64,000 bases of DNA, taken from Amphibalanus amphitrite. Its lineage: Eukaryota; Arthropoda; Thecostraca; Balanomorpha; Balanidae. The position numbers were made by a program, and so were the translations under genes. The first letter of the stretch is position 1. Each line of letters starts with the position of its first letter. Below the pieces are notes generated by a model, which saw only the letters and a list, made by a program, of their open reading frames with translations, did not search any database and was not told the DNA's origin. Below are positions 44,298 through 56,396 of the stretch, one piece after another. The stretch covers positions 558,001 through 622,000 of the forward strand of contig NW_024881713.1 in the NCBI RefSeq assembly GCF_019059575.1. The letters run 5' to 3'.

Positions 44298-44889
44298 TCA
44301 AGAGAGCTCCAGAAGAGCCCACTCGATATCCCCATCGAGCCATTCTGGCCGAGCGTAGTTTGGGGAATTTAAGGTGAAGATTATTTTCCGAAGCCGGTGA
44401 ATAATTTCTTTATTTCTCCGGCGGGCCCGCTCCATGTCGCGGCGGGCGACCTCCAAATTTCCCTGCAAGGAACCATCACAGCCGTTAATAACAACCACCT
44501 TAGACGTTAGATTTTACTAGCGAACCATTATACTATCACTCGTAAAAGTTAAATCCAACCATCAAAACAATTTGAAATAGATTTCACCATCCGATGCGAG
44601 AACAAATAACGACGGGTGACATTACACAATGCTCGTTCATCATGTAAGTTGACCCTCCCATCAACGTAGTTATTTCCATGAGTGAAGTGATCACAACGAG
44701 CGGTCCGACAAGCACAGTGCTACAAATGGCTCAGGGTAGAGCCTAAGAAATTCTCACCTCAGCCGCGTGGAGGTCGTCCTTTAATCGGACGATCTCGTTG
44801 TACAATTCGCGGGGCACCTCGGCCGCGGACCCCGGCGGGCTCTCGGGCCGACTTGCCTCCGTGACAACCTCCACAGACGTGGTAGACAT
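44298..44889 (-). CDS. Antisense spliced small gene, copy in the 3' LTR
   Basis: Exact counterpart of 29966-30557. Exon 1 is 44889-44758, the intron 44757-44463, exon 2 44462-44298, with the TATA box at 44920-44928. From this copy the transcript would run antisense towards the env end of the element. No differences from the first copy were seen, including at splice sites. Confidence 0.55.
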
Positions 44890-45544
44890 GATGACAATAT
44901 GCCGCAGGCGTGCCGGAGCCTTTAAATACCGCCTCAGGCGCCGCGCGTTGATTCGCGGAGCATAATGGCCAGAGATGCAAGCCATAGGAGCCACACCCAG
45001 AGCGTCGAGATTACAATAGCTAAGAACAGTACGTTACCTAGCAAAGGATGTACGCGACGGGATAGGGATCGTAACGATCGATATGTGTAGTGTGTTGGGG
45101 TGGTAGTGATCGATAACTAATATGACGAGGGTTCGTTATCAAGAGAAGAGGGCTGACGATTGAGGTTTGCATCTCTCGCTGAGGGGAGGCACCCACCGTC
45201 TCTAGGAAGGGCTAGCTCCCATTGGGCGTCGCCATTCCCTTATATGGAATGCATAGAAGTCCGCCAGGACTCACGCCCTGATTTTCAGGCCCATTTCAAA
45301 GTAGCACTTCCCCAGTAACGTCGATGTAACGTCAATAAATGAGCTCCACCACTTTATAACCGATAATTAGTCAGAACAACCCGTAACCACTGGCCATGCT
45401 ACATTTAGAAGTGCTGCCGGCATAGTTATCGTACTGTCAGATACATGGCCGGTGATTTTGTGCTACTAATCGGCACGTATTGAGAAGGTCATAACACGGC
45501 GGCTCGGCAGTCAGCCGAGCGGCGGCATCCCGAGGTATAGGACT

Positions 45545-45562
45545 CGGCCACCAGGTGGCAGG
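45545..45562 (+). promoter_or_regulatory. CTCF-like site, copy in the 3' LTR
   Basis: Identical to 31213-31230. The two copies would frame the internal region 14.3 kb apart in the same orientation. Confidence 0.5.
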
Positions 45563-47334
45563 GCGAGCCGCTGTTATTGGGCCAGTGGGTCGCGGGTAGC
45601 GGGCGACAGGATCGGCGCGCAGAGACGGGGTCAGAGCGGATTCGAACCAGCAGGGTTAACGTACGAGTGGTTACGAAGGGTTAATAATGGGCAGTAGAGG
45701 CTCGATCAGGGGGGCCAACGTTCGGATGCTGCTCAACTGACTAACCGAATTGAGACGTTGCGTTATTAAAATACCAGCGATGACCATCGATGAAGACACC
45801 ACGGTAGTGGTACCGGGCATCTGAGGCCAGACGGCTTGCTTAGCCCGTCTCCTATGGCGTAAGGTTTACTAGCCTGACTGGGTGGGAACGAGATGCACTT
45901 CTATACATTTACGTCCAGACCGGAATGATATGAAGGACACACCGTCACGTATGCAGGGCATATGCACGTTTTCCGCCAGTAGTATCCGGCTACTGTTAGA
46001 TTTCCCGCTTAGGTAATACTGGGTAACGAGGCAGTGAGAGGTTTCTATGGCAAGGAAAGGGGGAGACTGGTACAGTGCAGTTGGAGAGTAAGTGGGAGCT
46101 ATGCCAAAGGCAAGAAGCCGAAGGTCAGGGGTGAGTCACCCAAAGGGCGGATAAGGCAAGCTGTAGTGTCCCGAATAAGTCCTCATACTTATTTTGTAAG
46201 GGTACCTTAATCGGTACTGGACAGCCTCAGGGAGGTAACGATGTTCTCCAGGACACGTAAGGCCTTGAAAGTAAATCCCAGGGTTTAAGGAGAGTTCCTG
46301 AGGAGAGTTCCAGGATATGAACGGAGGTCCCTGGGTCGTGAACGGAGGTGTTACACGCGGACCGGAGAGGGCATAGGTAATCTCTCCCGGATAGAGAGAT
46401 AAGTCGGATGTAAATCGCGCATGTGTGTACCATAAGTCTATCGGACGTGTAGTGAATCCCATAAATTAGTAGGGTGGATATTTATGCAATTATTCTGGAC
46501 GGCCCTGCGATAAGTATCTTTGTCGCCGGTTAGCGGAGCATACAATTACATATGGATTTCGAAAGGAGACATTTATCTCACCGGGGAGATCGTTATTAGT
46601 TAGACACCTGACACTATCGGAGGGACTTTTAGGGGTGCTCAAATAAATTCGGGGATTGAGTGATGAATGTACGTTGTTAGAGTAGATGGGTGTGGAAGGA
46701 ACGACTGTATAGGTTAAGGCCGATAGGAGCGGAGCACAGCTCAGTTAGGGCAGTCGAGCTAATGAATCTCGAGGGTATCAAAAATAGCAACGCTAATACG
46801 ATTTAAGTGGGCATTGTAGTTAATGGGAGGCCAGTAATATAGGAATCGGTGACTGGACGAATGACTACATTCAATTGATTAATTTAATTACCACCCATAT
46901 GTTTGGCAGTGGTCATTGGGACTTCGAATGCCCCGTCCTATCACCTTCCGACTGTGCCACAACCCCAGCTGATCGGACTCCTCCATCCGTAATCCGAGCA
47001 GTGAAATAAGCACTCGTGAACCGGTCTATACTATGGGTCGAATAATCAAGCCTCCAATTTAAAAAGCATCTTCCATCAGATGCATTTGTATGCCGGGTGA
47101 ATTACTGTCTGCTGAACTGTACTACACTTTATCTTGAAGAAGTAGTCTGTCTCTACGAAGTTATTTTAACTGCTACTGGCCCGGATGACCTGCTACAACG
47201 ATGCAAGTTATAATCTCACGCCATACTCACCCTATCTACGGTCTTCCACATATGCTGAGTTACAAGAACCTCACCTAGACCCCTTTGGACACCTCACTCA
47301 CCCAGACCCCCCTATGAAACCCGTGCTACAGGTC

Positions 47335-48300
47335 CTTCAGATGCACCTATAGAGCCTTGAGAGTTGAGATGCACACGTGTGTGGGCCCCAGAGGCGCCGG
47401 TGTGGGGCCCTCAGAGCCACAGATAGGTATAGGGCCTTGAAGGAAATGGTTCATTTTCCTGAAATTTGTATTTTACTACAGATTAATGATTTTCATGATC
47501 ATAATTATCAGAAAATAAAATAAACCTTTTTGTATGAAGGATTATTTTCCATATTTTAATCTAGGAAGAACTATATTCTATATAAAATTATGTTTATCGC
47601 GGAACCTTACAACGCGTTGACTAATCATATTGTGTAGTTCAAACATACCCATGCTGATTGGCTGACGATGAGGTGACTGCATTCCTCTGCAAGGCGCGCA
47701 TTCCTCTGAAAGGCACCCTTTTTGGAATGAGAAATGGAATATCTTCGTCTAGGGTGATTGTTGAGCCGTAAAAGCCACAAAGAGCCAATCATCTTTGTGC
47801 TAGTCTCAGCTCAAGCTACAAAGTACAAAACTGCTATTCCAGTTATAAAAAAACATGTGAAAAGTGGACTATTTCCTTTAAGAGACACTGGTAGGTATGA
47901 CCTTCAAAGGCGCCGGTGTGTGGCGCTCATAAACACTGGTGTGGAGCCATTACAGGCGGGTGGAGCCGTTAGAGGCCTGAAGGGGCCCTTAGGTGCCTAC
48001 AAGGAGCCTTCAGAAGCTGGTGTGGCACCCTTATGGAGATAAGCGTGTCTACTTAGCAGCCCTCGAGGTGCTCTCACGAGCTCTGTGGGGCCCTACCGAG
48101 CCGAAATATGGCCAGATTTTTTTTTTTTTAACGGCCAGTTGCCGCCGCAGGGCTCTTAGGACTTTTATTCTCAGGGACCTCCTCTGCATAGTTTGAATAG
48201 AAGGTCCTCTCAGACCATCAGTCTCGAAGGCCTCTTCTGGCCACCATCAGTCTCAGGGGCCTCCTTTGGCAAGTAGGTACAGATAGAAGGGCCTCTCAGA
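47335..48300. repeat. Minisatellite-rich sequence right of the retroelement
   Basis: 47335-47440 continues the GTGTGGGGCCCTCAGAG-type units interrupted at 26821. 47455-47890 is AT-rich unassigned DNA. 47890-48070 has CGCCGGTGTG-type units again. 48190-48300 contains CTCTCAGACCATCAGTCTC, the reverse complement of the left-arm unit, so the array turns round between 47440 and 48190. Confidence 0.7.
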
Positions 48301-48307
48301 TCATTAA

Positions 48308-50080
48308 CCCTCGCCCGCACATGGGGGGGGGGGATGGTTGCCACCCCAGGTAGTTTTTTTCTGCTCTGCACTCAACATTTTTGGAGCTAGATGCCTGATT
48401 TTTACGAGCGAGCGAGCGCAGCGAGCGAAGCGAGTCTTTTCAATATAACGGAAAAATCTCAGTATGAGCGGCCCGGCCCGGCCCGGCCCGGCCCGGCCCG
48501 GCCTGTAACGCTTTTGAGAGGCTTATATCTCAGCAACCGCTGGACCGATTGGCCTGCGGTCTTTTTTGCTGGGTAGCCCCATCCCTTCTACCCCGTAATA
48601 GACTACTTTTGATACATCTCAGTGACCGTCGTGGCACGTGCCACGTGAAAAGTCAAGGGTGTTCAAGCTGTTTTGCAAAAGTAGTGATTTTGACAGGCTC
48701 ATATCTCAGCAGCCGCTTGGGCGATTGTCTTGCGGTAATTTTTGTAGGGTAGCAGCATCCCTTCTACCAAAAATAGGATACTCTCGAAGCATGTGGGTCA
48801 CCCCCAGTGCACGTGCAAAATACAACAATAAGAGGTGTCAAATTTGTTCCCATTTTAATAACTCGGTAATTACCGGGGCGATTTCGCTGAAACTTGGCAT
48901 ACAGGTAGGCACCCACCAGGCAATGCATTCCCATGTGTTGCAGTTAGGGTGCTACTGCACGTGCGCACGTGCAGGGGGCGCTTCCAGATCTCGAGAACTG
49001 CTGGGCCGATTGCGCTCAAATTTGGTACACGGTTGGGGACCAGTTAGTAGGGTGCCGTGCAAAAGTCAGTTTGGACCCAGTTTGCACGTGCGCACGTGCA
49101 GAATGCCGCTTCCAGATCTCAGGAACGGCTGGGCCGATTGCGTTCAAATTTGGCACACCGCTAGCGACCGGTTAGAAGGGTGCTTTGCGCAAGCCCGTTG
49201 GAAGCACCCTCTCGCCCTTCCGCACGTGCAGGGCTCACTATGTCGCTCGCTCGTTCTTCGCCCAAAAGGCGTTTTACTGGTTCGTATAGCTGCTCCTCTA
49301 TCCTTTCTCGATGTCCACTGAAAATGTCAAGTCTCTGTGATTTTGGGTTTCGGAGATATGACCTTGTTCATCAGGTCATGTCATGACCCAAATGACAAAT
49401 ACCCAATATCTTGCGTTGGCCATGGGTCTTGTGACCTTTTGACACCTTGATTTCGGCCTTTTTCCAGTCTTACCTCCCCTATCAGTGAACATGTTGTTCG
49501 ACGATATACAGATGCCAAGGTTAGGGTCAAGGTCAACCTAGGTCATCTGGAAACATTGCGTTTTAGGCAAGCGGAATTTACTTTTTGTGAAGTTTCTTTG
49601 ACTGCATTTTTAGTAAAAGTTTCTCATTTCATGATCTCATGTAATATGGACACATAAACAATCGGTGCACACATCAGTATACACACAGACACACACAGAC
49701 ATACAAACACATATCATTGACATTGACCTAACTTGACCTGAGATGACCTCACCAGCAAAAACCTGGTCGGATAGTGTGACATAGAGGTTCTAGCTGGCTT
49801 GGCACCACAATACGGCATCGTCATCGGTATATGATCAGCAGCGCACTCGATATCCAACGGTGACCCAAAACAGTAACATTTTTTAGTTTGACCTGACCTG
49901 GAAGGTCAATGACTGATCTGAGAAGGTAAAACTGGGCATCATTGGATTCGTCTTTTCCCAAAGAATCTTTTTAGTCTTTACCGCAAAGCTCTATCTGCAA
50001 CAAGAACGAAATGGCGCGGGGGGGGGTGGCAACCCCCCATGTGCGTTTTAGGATGGGAAGATGGCATGTGCGGGCGAGGG
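48308..50080. mobile_element. TTAA-flanked G-run element of the CCCTCGCCCGCAC family, copy 1
   Basis: Ends CCCTCGCCCGCACATGGG and its complement, flanked by TTAA at 48304-48307 and 50081-50084. Left: one CGCACATGG core, a G run, then TTGCCACCCC forming a hairpin. Right: a matching hairpin, then two cores (CCATGTGCG, a spacer TTTTAGGATGGGAAGATGGC, and ATGTGCGGGCGAGGG). The interior includes a TGACCT-rich stretch and, at 48404-49254, another inserted element. It has no transposase frame. Confidence 0.82.
48404..49254. mobile_element. Inverted-repeat element nested in copy 1 (851 bp)
   Basis: Ends ACGAGCGAGCGA and TCGCTCGCTCGT, 12 bp and perfect. The related copies at 57803 and 61255 lack this segment, which marks it as an insertion. 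Inside are a CCCGG-type run (48475-48502) and repeated units with CACGTGCGCACGTGCA and GCTGGGCCGATTGCG (48955-49170). I see no clear target duplication and no coding frame. Confidence 0.65.
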
Positions 50081-50084
50081 TTAA

Positions 50085-50560
50085 AGGGACACTCCCACCT
50101 TAACATTAGTTTTGAGTTGAGATAGCCAAATTGGTGGCCATGGCCTGAAAATACCGGTTTGGGCATTCACAACATCGAAAAATGCTTTAATTCGGAGATA
50201 TGGAATTTCAAACTTGCAGTTTTCGGATTCTAAGGGGCTAATGCATTGGTATGCCCCCTTAGAATTTGTGACGTCAGCGGAGATCTAACGATTTTTAAAT
50301 GTTTGACTAAAACGTTTTGTAGCACGCGGTGGTATATGCTATTTGCGCGCAAAAACTGCCGCAAACGCCGCACTTCTAAAATAAAGTCGCTAGAAACAGC
50401 GGAGATCCCAAAAAGTAAACAAAAGTAAAAGTCTAATGTCTTGAAAACCGGTGAATATTTTTCGATGAAATTTGGTAGATATTCATCTTTGCTCTTTCTG
50501 AACCGAGCGACATCACTTTCATGCCAATTCATTAACTTTTTTGAAGGTGGGAGGGTCCCT
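50085..50560. mobile_element. TTAA-type MITE (piggyBac-like), copy 2, intact
   Basis: 476 bp, ends AGGGACACTCCCACCTT and AAGGTGGGAGGGTCCCT (one difference), flanked by TTAA at 50081-50084 and 50561-50564. The left TTAA is shared with the right end of the 48308 element. It is non-coding. The 2160-2647 copy differs by small indels. Confidence 0.9.
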
Positions 50561-50564
50561 TTAA

Positions 50565-51445
50565 TCCCAGGGGCTTTCTCTGGCTAGTATGAATAGATCA
50601 GCCTCTCAGATAATTAATTTCAGGGTCTTCTCTTGGCTAGTATGCATAGGAATGGCTCTGATATCCTGAATTTCAGGGGCCTCCTCTACCTATTACGAAC
50701 AGTAGGACCTCTCCAACCACCAGTCTCAGGTGCCTCCTCTGGCTAGTATAAATAGAAGGGCCTGTTAGACTATCAATCCCAGGGGCCTCCTCTGGTGAGT
50801 ATAAACAGGAGAGCCTCTGAGACCAATAATCTCAGGGGGCTCCTGTGGTCAGTATAAATAAAAGGGCCCCTCAGACCATCAGTCTCGGGGGCCTCCCTAG
50901 AACAATGTGGAGAGGGGCCTCCCCAGATTCACTAGGACCTCTCTGACCATCAGTCTCAGAGGCCTCTTCTGACTATTGAGGATAGAGGGACCTTCTCTGA
51001 CTAGTGAGGGTAAATGGCCTCCCAGACCGCCAGTGTCAGGGGCCTATTCTGACTAATGTAAATTGAGAGGCCTCCCAGACCACCAGTCTCAGGGACATCC
51101 TCTGACTAGTGTGGATAGACGGGCCTCTCAGACCGCCAGTGTCAGGGGCCTTTCCAGACCAGTTTGGATATTGGGGCCTCCGGCCTCCTCAGATCCACTA
51201 GCGCCTCTCAGGCCATCAGTCTCAGGAGCCTCCGCTGACGAGTATGGATAGAGGGCCTCCTTGGATCGACAAGGGTCCCTTGGAGTCCGTGCGTGGAGAT
51301 ACGTGGAACTTATTTTTACTGAGTTTGTTTATTCTGGAAGGTTACAACGTCCTCTCAACTCGAGACGAGAGGGTCCCGAGTAAAAAGTGTATGGGGGCGG
51401 GGGGCGGCAAAACATATGATTGCCCCCAGGGCCCCCTGGTTGGCC
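50565..51445. repeat. Minisatellite-rich right arm of the inverted repeat
   Basis: Reverse-complement units of the left arm: CTCAGACCATCAGTCTCAGG, GGCCTCCTCTGGCTAGTAT, AATAGAAGGGCCT. The outer end 51230-51440 mirrors 25490-25700, including CGCTGACGAGTATGGATAG, CGTGGAACTTATTTT and GAGTTTGTTTATTCTGG. The frame at 51244-51522 is incidental. Confidence 0.8.
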
Positions 51446-51474
51446 GCCGGGCCTGCGGGCTCGACCTTGACATC

Positions 51475-52125
51475 TCTAAACAGGACCTCGGGGAAGGGCA
51501 GGACACAGAGTCTGAGCCTTAAGGACAGGGCAGACACTGGCCATGAGGCTAAGATAAGACACATTAGGCACGTGAGGACTGGGTAGGTTGCAGGGTCCGA
51601 GGGCAAGGCAAGGCGCGGGTCTGAGGCTGTCATTACACAAGGCTGGAGAGTAGTGCAAGATTCAGGGCCTTAGAACACCTGATGAACACCACACCTGATG
51701 GCAGGGCAACACACACACACACAGGATCTTAGAGCAGGGCAAGAAACAGTACCTAAGGGCAGAGCAAGATATAAGGACACAGGTAGGGCACAAGGCCTGA
51801 ATGTATGACAAGACAGGGTATAGGGCCTGAGGGCAAGACAAGGCTCAGGGCACGAGGGCAGAACAAAGCACAGGTTGTGAGGACAGGTAAGGGCATGAGG
51901 ACGGGAAACGGCAGGGGACCTGAGGACGGGGGACACCACAAGGCCTGATAGCAGGGCAGGGCACAGCGCCTGAGAGCAGTGGGACACGAGACCTTAGGGA
52001 AATGCAGTGTGCAAGGCTTGAGGGTAGAGTAGGACACAGGGCTGATGGCATGGGACAGCACAAGGCCTGATGACAGGGCAGAGCACAGCAGCTTAGTGCG
52101 AGGGCGGGGTCTGAGGGCAAGACAA
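51475..52125. repeat. GGGCAAGGCACAGGGCCTGA minisatellite, left part
   Basis: Loose tandem units of about 30-40 bp (GGGCCTGAGGGCA, GACAGGGCA, AGGGCACAGG). The same array resumes at 56397, so the hAT-type element at 52134 split it. Minus-strand cysteine/leucine/proline-rich frames here (51670-52208) are repeat-encoded. Confidence 0.85.
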
Positions 52126-52179
52126 TGCACAAGCAGTGGCGTAGACAGGGGGGGGGCCATGGGGGCCATGGCCCCCCTT

Positions 52180-53640
52180 TCCGCCCAGCCGCCCAAATGG
52201 CGCCCCAATTAGCGCCGACTAGGCTGATGCCGTTTTACAGAGAGAACATGAATTAAAAAGTGATGTGCAGGCAGGGATCGAACTCAATATCTCTTTGGGG
52301 GTGCCTGGACACCTAAATAATCTCCAGGGCACCCCCAAATACGACCTTAGCCCCCAAATGTTGAAGGGCGCCCCTCCGGAAACCAGAATATTCCGAACCC
52401 CCAGGGTCGATGGCGCCCCTGACGAGCCGCTGGCACCCACCTAAACGGAACAGTCGCCCCATTAAAGCTTGATGGCGCCCCTCTAGAGCACCCGGCGCCC
52501 CTCTGAAGTTCACAGCTGCCCCAATCGACCCACCCAGGATCGATCCCTGAAACCACTGGCGCCCCTCTAAAGCAACCGCATTCTTCTCAAGATCACAGTC
52601 GCCCTATCCGAGATCAATAGCGCCCTCAAGAGCCACTAGCGCCCCACCCCCTTGAGACTGAAGTCGTCCCGCTTGAGACTTAAGTCGCCCCATTGGCCAT
52701 TCAAGCCCAATGACGCCCCTCCAGAGCGTCCGGCCCGCTTCTGAAGATCACGCCCATCTAAACGAAGGTTACAGCTGCCCCATCTTAAGATCGATGGCAG
52801 CCCTCTGAAACCAATGGCGCCCTTCTAGACTACCCGGCACCCCTCTGAAAATCACATTCGCCCCATCCGAGACAACGCCCCTGGAGACTACAGTCGGCCC
52901 ACCCAAGCTCAGGCCCCTCCAGAGCCTCCCTGCGGCGCCCTGCTGAAGGCAACAGTGGCCCCATCCATGCCCAATGGCGCCCTTCAACGCCGTTCTAAAG
53001 ATCACAGTCGCCCCATCAATCCTAGGTCGCTGGCGCCCCTCAAGAGCCACTGGCGCCCACCTGAACCGGGGCTTCAGTCGGCCCATCCTTAATCAATGGC
53101 GCCCCTCTGAAACCACTGATACTCCTCTGAAAATCCCAGTCGGACCATCCGAGATCAATGGCGCCCCTCCAGAGCGTCCGACGCCCTACTGAAGGCAGCA
53201 GTGACCCCATCCAAGCATTGCACCCCTCTAGAGCACCCGGTGCCCTTCTGAAGATCACATTCGCCCTATCCGAGGTCGTTGACGCCCTCCAGTAGTCACT
53301 GACGCGAAACTGCATGGGATACTTCGGTCGCCCCCCCCCCCCCGAAACCACTGACACTAGGCAATTATTTGACAATGGGGCTTTCTCATCGACACCAAGG
53401 GCCCTTTTCAAGATGCAGCAGCTAGGCGGCGCCGAGCTGGGCTTGGATGTGCCAAGCGTTCCTTATTAGGCATCCTTGTAAGTGCCACCCTCGTTGCGAT
53501 ACCGCCCCTCGATGCGACGCTGCCCCTTCACCGTACAATGCCATCCCTCAATGCAAGTGGCGCCCCTCAGCGCTGTGCCGCCCATTATTGCCATGCCGAC
53601 AGCGCCTAGCAGTGCGGTGCCGCCCCCAGCGTAAGCGCTT
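52180..53640. repeat. GGCGCCCCTC minisatellite inside the hAT element
   Basis: Irregular units of roughly 40-80 bp built from TGGCGCCCCTC, AGAGC, AGATCACAGTCGCCCCATC and GAGATCAATGG phrases. It is degenerate and carries no convincing frame; minus-strand glycine-rich frames are repeat-encoded. Confidence 0.8.
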
Positions 53641-54437
53641 TTTTTATTGAACCTGCTGGGAGTGTTTGAACACCCACTTCTAACTCAGCTTGTGGGCCAC
53701 GTCGAGACACGCAGTAGGCGGCGTTCGAAAGAGTGTCAAAAACTATTTCAAAACTACTTAGATCATTTTAAGGTTAGGTCGAACTGGTCGAAGGTCTGGT
53801 CAGGTCACCAGCGACAGCCGAAAATCAAATTTCGCCGATGTTGACATTTTTCGACAAAGCGGCGCATAAGTCAGGATTCAGAAAGAAATTGAACTACAGC
53901 GCCGCAGCAAAGCGCATATTCGATAGCTCTTTTTTATGCTCTCTCTTATTGATTATCACTCAGATTTGACCTAAGGTAAACGTTTTAGCCTCAAAATATG
54001 CGTTTTCGCGGAGGACGTTTATCTGTAATACTTTTGGCTCAGACCTGCAAGAGATTAGTTCAACCAGCATCGTGTTCCATTTTTCGAGACAGACGAGTCA
54101 AATGAACTAGAATTTGACATTAAAAGGGCATTTGAGAATTTGACCTAAGGTAAAGGTCATAACCTAACCGGTAAAGGTCATATTGCATATTAGTCGATCC
54201 ATATTTTCGAGAAGGAAAATAATTATATAGGGTGTTTCATTGCTCTACCATATCTCTGTCAAAAGTTATTGTCCAAAATCTACTGGAGACCTTTCATGAC
54301 CTGAGATGACCTCAGTAACATAAAAGTGGTCACATCTCGAGTGACATTTACCGATTAAATGTGTCATATTTACCTGCATCCCGATGGTTGAGGTTGTTTT
54401 CGTTCAGAAGAAGAGCATTTCAATTGTCTCCCATTAA

Positions 54438-55635
54438 TCCGCGCCGTGCTGGAGGAGGGGGGGGGGGGCGGGGTTACGCCCCCTTAGGTTTTTTCTTGCG
54501 AACATCTAAAAAACGGCGTCGCGCAGCGCCTGCGCTGTCTTTGGTACACCTGTTCATGCATCTTTTCTACACAGCTTGTTAAATTTCAGATGAGGGTCGC
54601 TCAAGGTCAGGTCACTAGGGCACGTCAAGTGACCTTACATCAAAAAAGTTAAAAGACCCGCTATAGCTACACCGACTGAACGATCACTTTTGAAACTTTT
54701 AGAGATTGATAAGACTAACAATATGCATAAAATGTTCATCTCGGACTTTTTATTTCTGTGACCTAAGGTCAGGTCAATTTTGGGACCTCAAGTCAGTGGG
54801 AGAAAAATGAAATGCGCCTCTTTTTGGACGAATGTCGTTTAAAACCCCCTTAAACATCGGTTCATAGGTAAACATAGCACACTGAATCGTAAAAATGCAC
54901 ATGTGTCCTTTTATTCGCCCTTGAGGTCATCTCAGGTCATAAACGGTCACCTATTTTATCACCATAAATGTTTTTTTTTTTGGCTTCAACTTTTGATAGA
55001 GACGTGCTAGAGCGGTGAAAACACGTCAGATGTGGTCAGCTCGACGATACGGATCGACTGATCTGCAGAATGACCCTTTCCGGTCAGGTCATGACCTTGA
55101 CCTGCGGTCATTTTTTTTAAATAACCCTTCAAGGTCAACGTATAGTTCATTCGACGCGTCTCGACGAGAGGAACAAGAGGCAGGCCAAATAAATATCGTC
55201 ACTGTCTTGAACCAAATGTTATTGCAGACAAACGCTTTTCATAAAAACTGTTATTTTTGGAATTTTTGCCCTCTGGAGGCTAAACCATTGACCTGAGATC
55301 AAATCCGAGAGCAATATTCAGAAAAGCCTGTAAAAGGGCTATCGAATGCGCTTTTCCGCGGCGCTGTACAGCTCTATTGGTTCCCGAGTTAGCCGTTGGC
55401 AGTTTCCAAAATTGTTGAAATGGACTAAATTTTACCTTTGATGATCTCTGGTGACCTGACCTTTCACCTGACCTGAAATTGAAACGAAGTCTTTCCATCA
55501 TTATTTTTGACGCTCTTTCGATTTCCTCTTACCGCGTGTCGCTACGTGGCCCAGGAGCCGAGTTAGAGGGGGGGGCGTGAAAACACCCCCCCCCCAGCAC
55601 GACACGGAAAGCACAGGCCACCAGCACGGCGCGGG
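54438..55635. mobile_element. TTAA-flanked G-run element, CCGCGCCGTGCTGG type (1,198 bp)
   Basis: Ends TCCGCGCCGTGCTGG and CCAGCACGGCGCGGG, flanked by TTAA at 54434-54437 and 55636-55639. G-run/C-run hairpins sit at 54453-54482 and 55566-55594. An extra core copy CCAGCACGACACGG lies inside the right end. The interior is rich in TGACCT/AGGTCA. It is non-coding and nested in the hAT element. Confidence 0.85.
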
Positions 55636-56396
55636 TTAACTTATAGGTAATCGGTAACTTATAGGTACTTATAGAGAGGTCGCAAAATTGACCTGGCCCT
55701 CAATGAAGATACTTGGTCTGGAGATTACGCAAGGCGAATGTTCGGTGAGATCAGCAGGTTTCTATGGCACTTATTCAAAGTCGACCATGCACACTCACAT
55801 CATCAAAAGTCGTCTTCTATACTACGCCGGCCGAAGACATTCTTAACCTTCGTGCCACTATGTGGGACAGTTTTACGCCTCACCCATCTGGCACTCATGC
55901 AGTCATGAGTGTCTGAGATTCTAAGCACGGCCACCCCGGTCGACCAGAGGCTGCAGTCCACAGGTCACTTTGGTTCAGTGAGTGAACCTGTATGCTTTTT
56001 TTGCAAAGAATAAAGATTGTGCCTATCGATCAACGCATATTTTACCGTTTCGAATTCGAATGGGTGTGTATTTTGAGAATAACATGTCCGTAGCCTGAGC
56101 TCGTTTCCTATATCGTGCTAAATATGCATAAAGATAAAGGCTTTTAATAAAAAACACTGGGCTGCAAATTGCATTAATTGGATTTTATGAAAAATCAGTG
56201 AAATCTGGTTCTGATACTCGTGCCGGTTCCGTAGTAACACTTAGTACCTAAATCATGCATGAATATATGACGTTACATTTTAGACTGACCCCCTGTCACT
56301 AACTCACTATGGCGCCCCTCTCAAGGGAAAAAGTCGCCCCCTCGAGCACCATGGCCCCCCCTTTCGCTGATTTCTGGCTACGCCACTGTGCACAAG

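Larger units (their letters stand above)
26826..47330 (+). mobile_element. Complete giant Ty3/gypsy retroelement with env (20,505 bp)
   Basis: Two LTRs of 6,173 bp (26826-32998 and 41158-47330) bound an internal part with a primer-binding site, gag, pol and env, flanked by a GGTC duplication. Every stretch I compared in the LTRs is identical, and each open frame of one recurs in the other at exactly +14,332. Insertion therefore looks recent, or the LTRs have been homogenised. gag, pol and env have no premature stop. Domain order (protease, RT, RNase H, integrase) and the D,D35E integrase place it in Ty3/gypsy. The F-type envelope resembles errantiviruses of arthropods. Not checked: transcription or activity. 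Confidence 0.95.
41158..47330 (+). repeat. 3' LTR, 6,173 bp
   Basis: Same length and, as far as I compared, the same sequence as 26826-32998 (offset 14,332 at both ends). It carries the same contents: 53-bp repeat (41558), TATA (42661), 78-bp repeats (43243), AATAAA signals (43670, 45334, 46642), antisense gene and CTCF-like site. It is followed by GGTC at 47331-47334. Confidence 0.95.
52134..56388. mobile_element. hAT-type non-autonomous element (4,255 bp) with perfect 8-bp duplication
   Basis: Starts CAGTGGCGTAGACAGGGG and ends GGCTACGCCACTG. The flanks are TGCACAAG on both sides (52126-52133 and 56389-56396). Next to the ends lie G-run/GGCCATGGCCCC-type hairpin sequences. The interior is a GCGCCCCTC minisatellite (52180-53640), then TGACCT-rich DNA, with a TTAA element inserted at 54438-55635. 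No transposase was seen, so it would need one from elsewhere. Confidence 0.9.

Noticed and set aside
51670-52208. Cysteine- and leucine-rich minus-strand frames
   Set aside because: Encoded by a minisatellite. Similar peptides recur at 56307-56947 from the same array.
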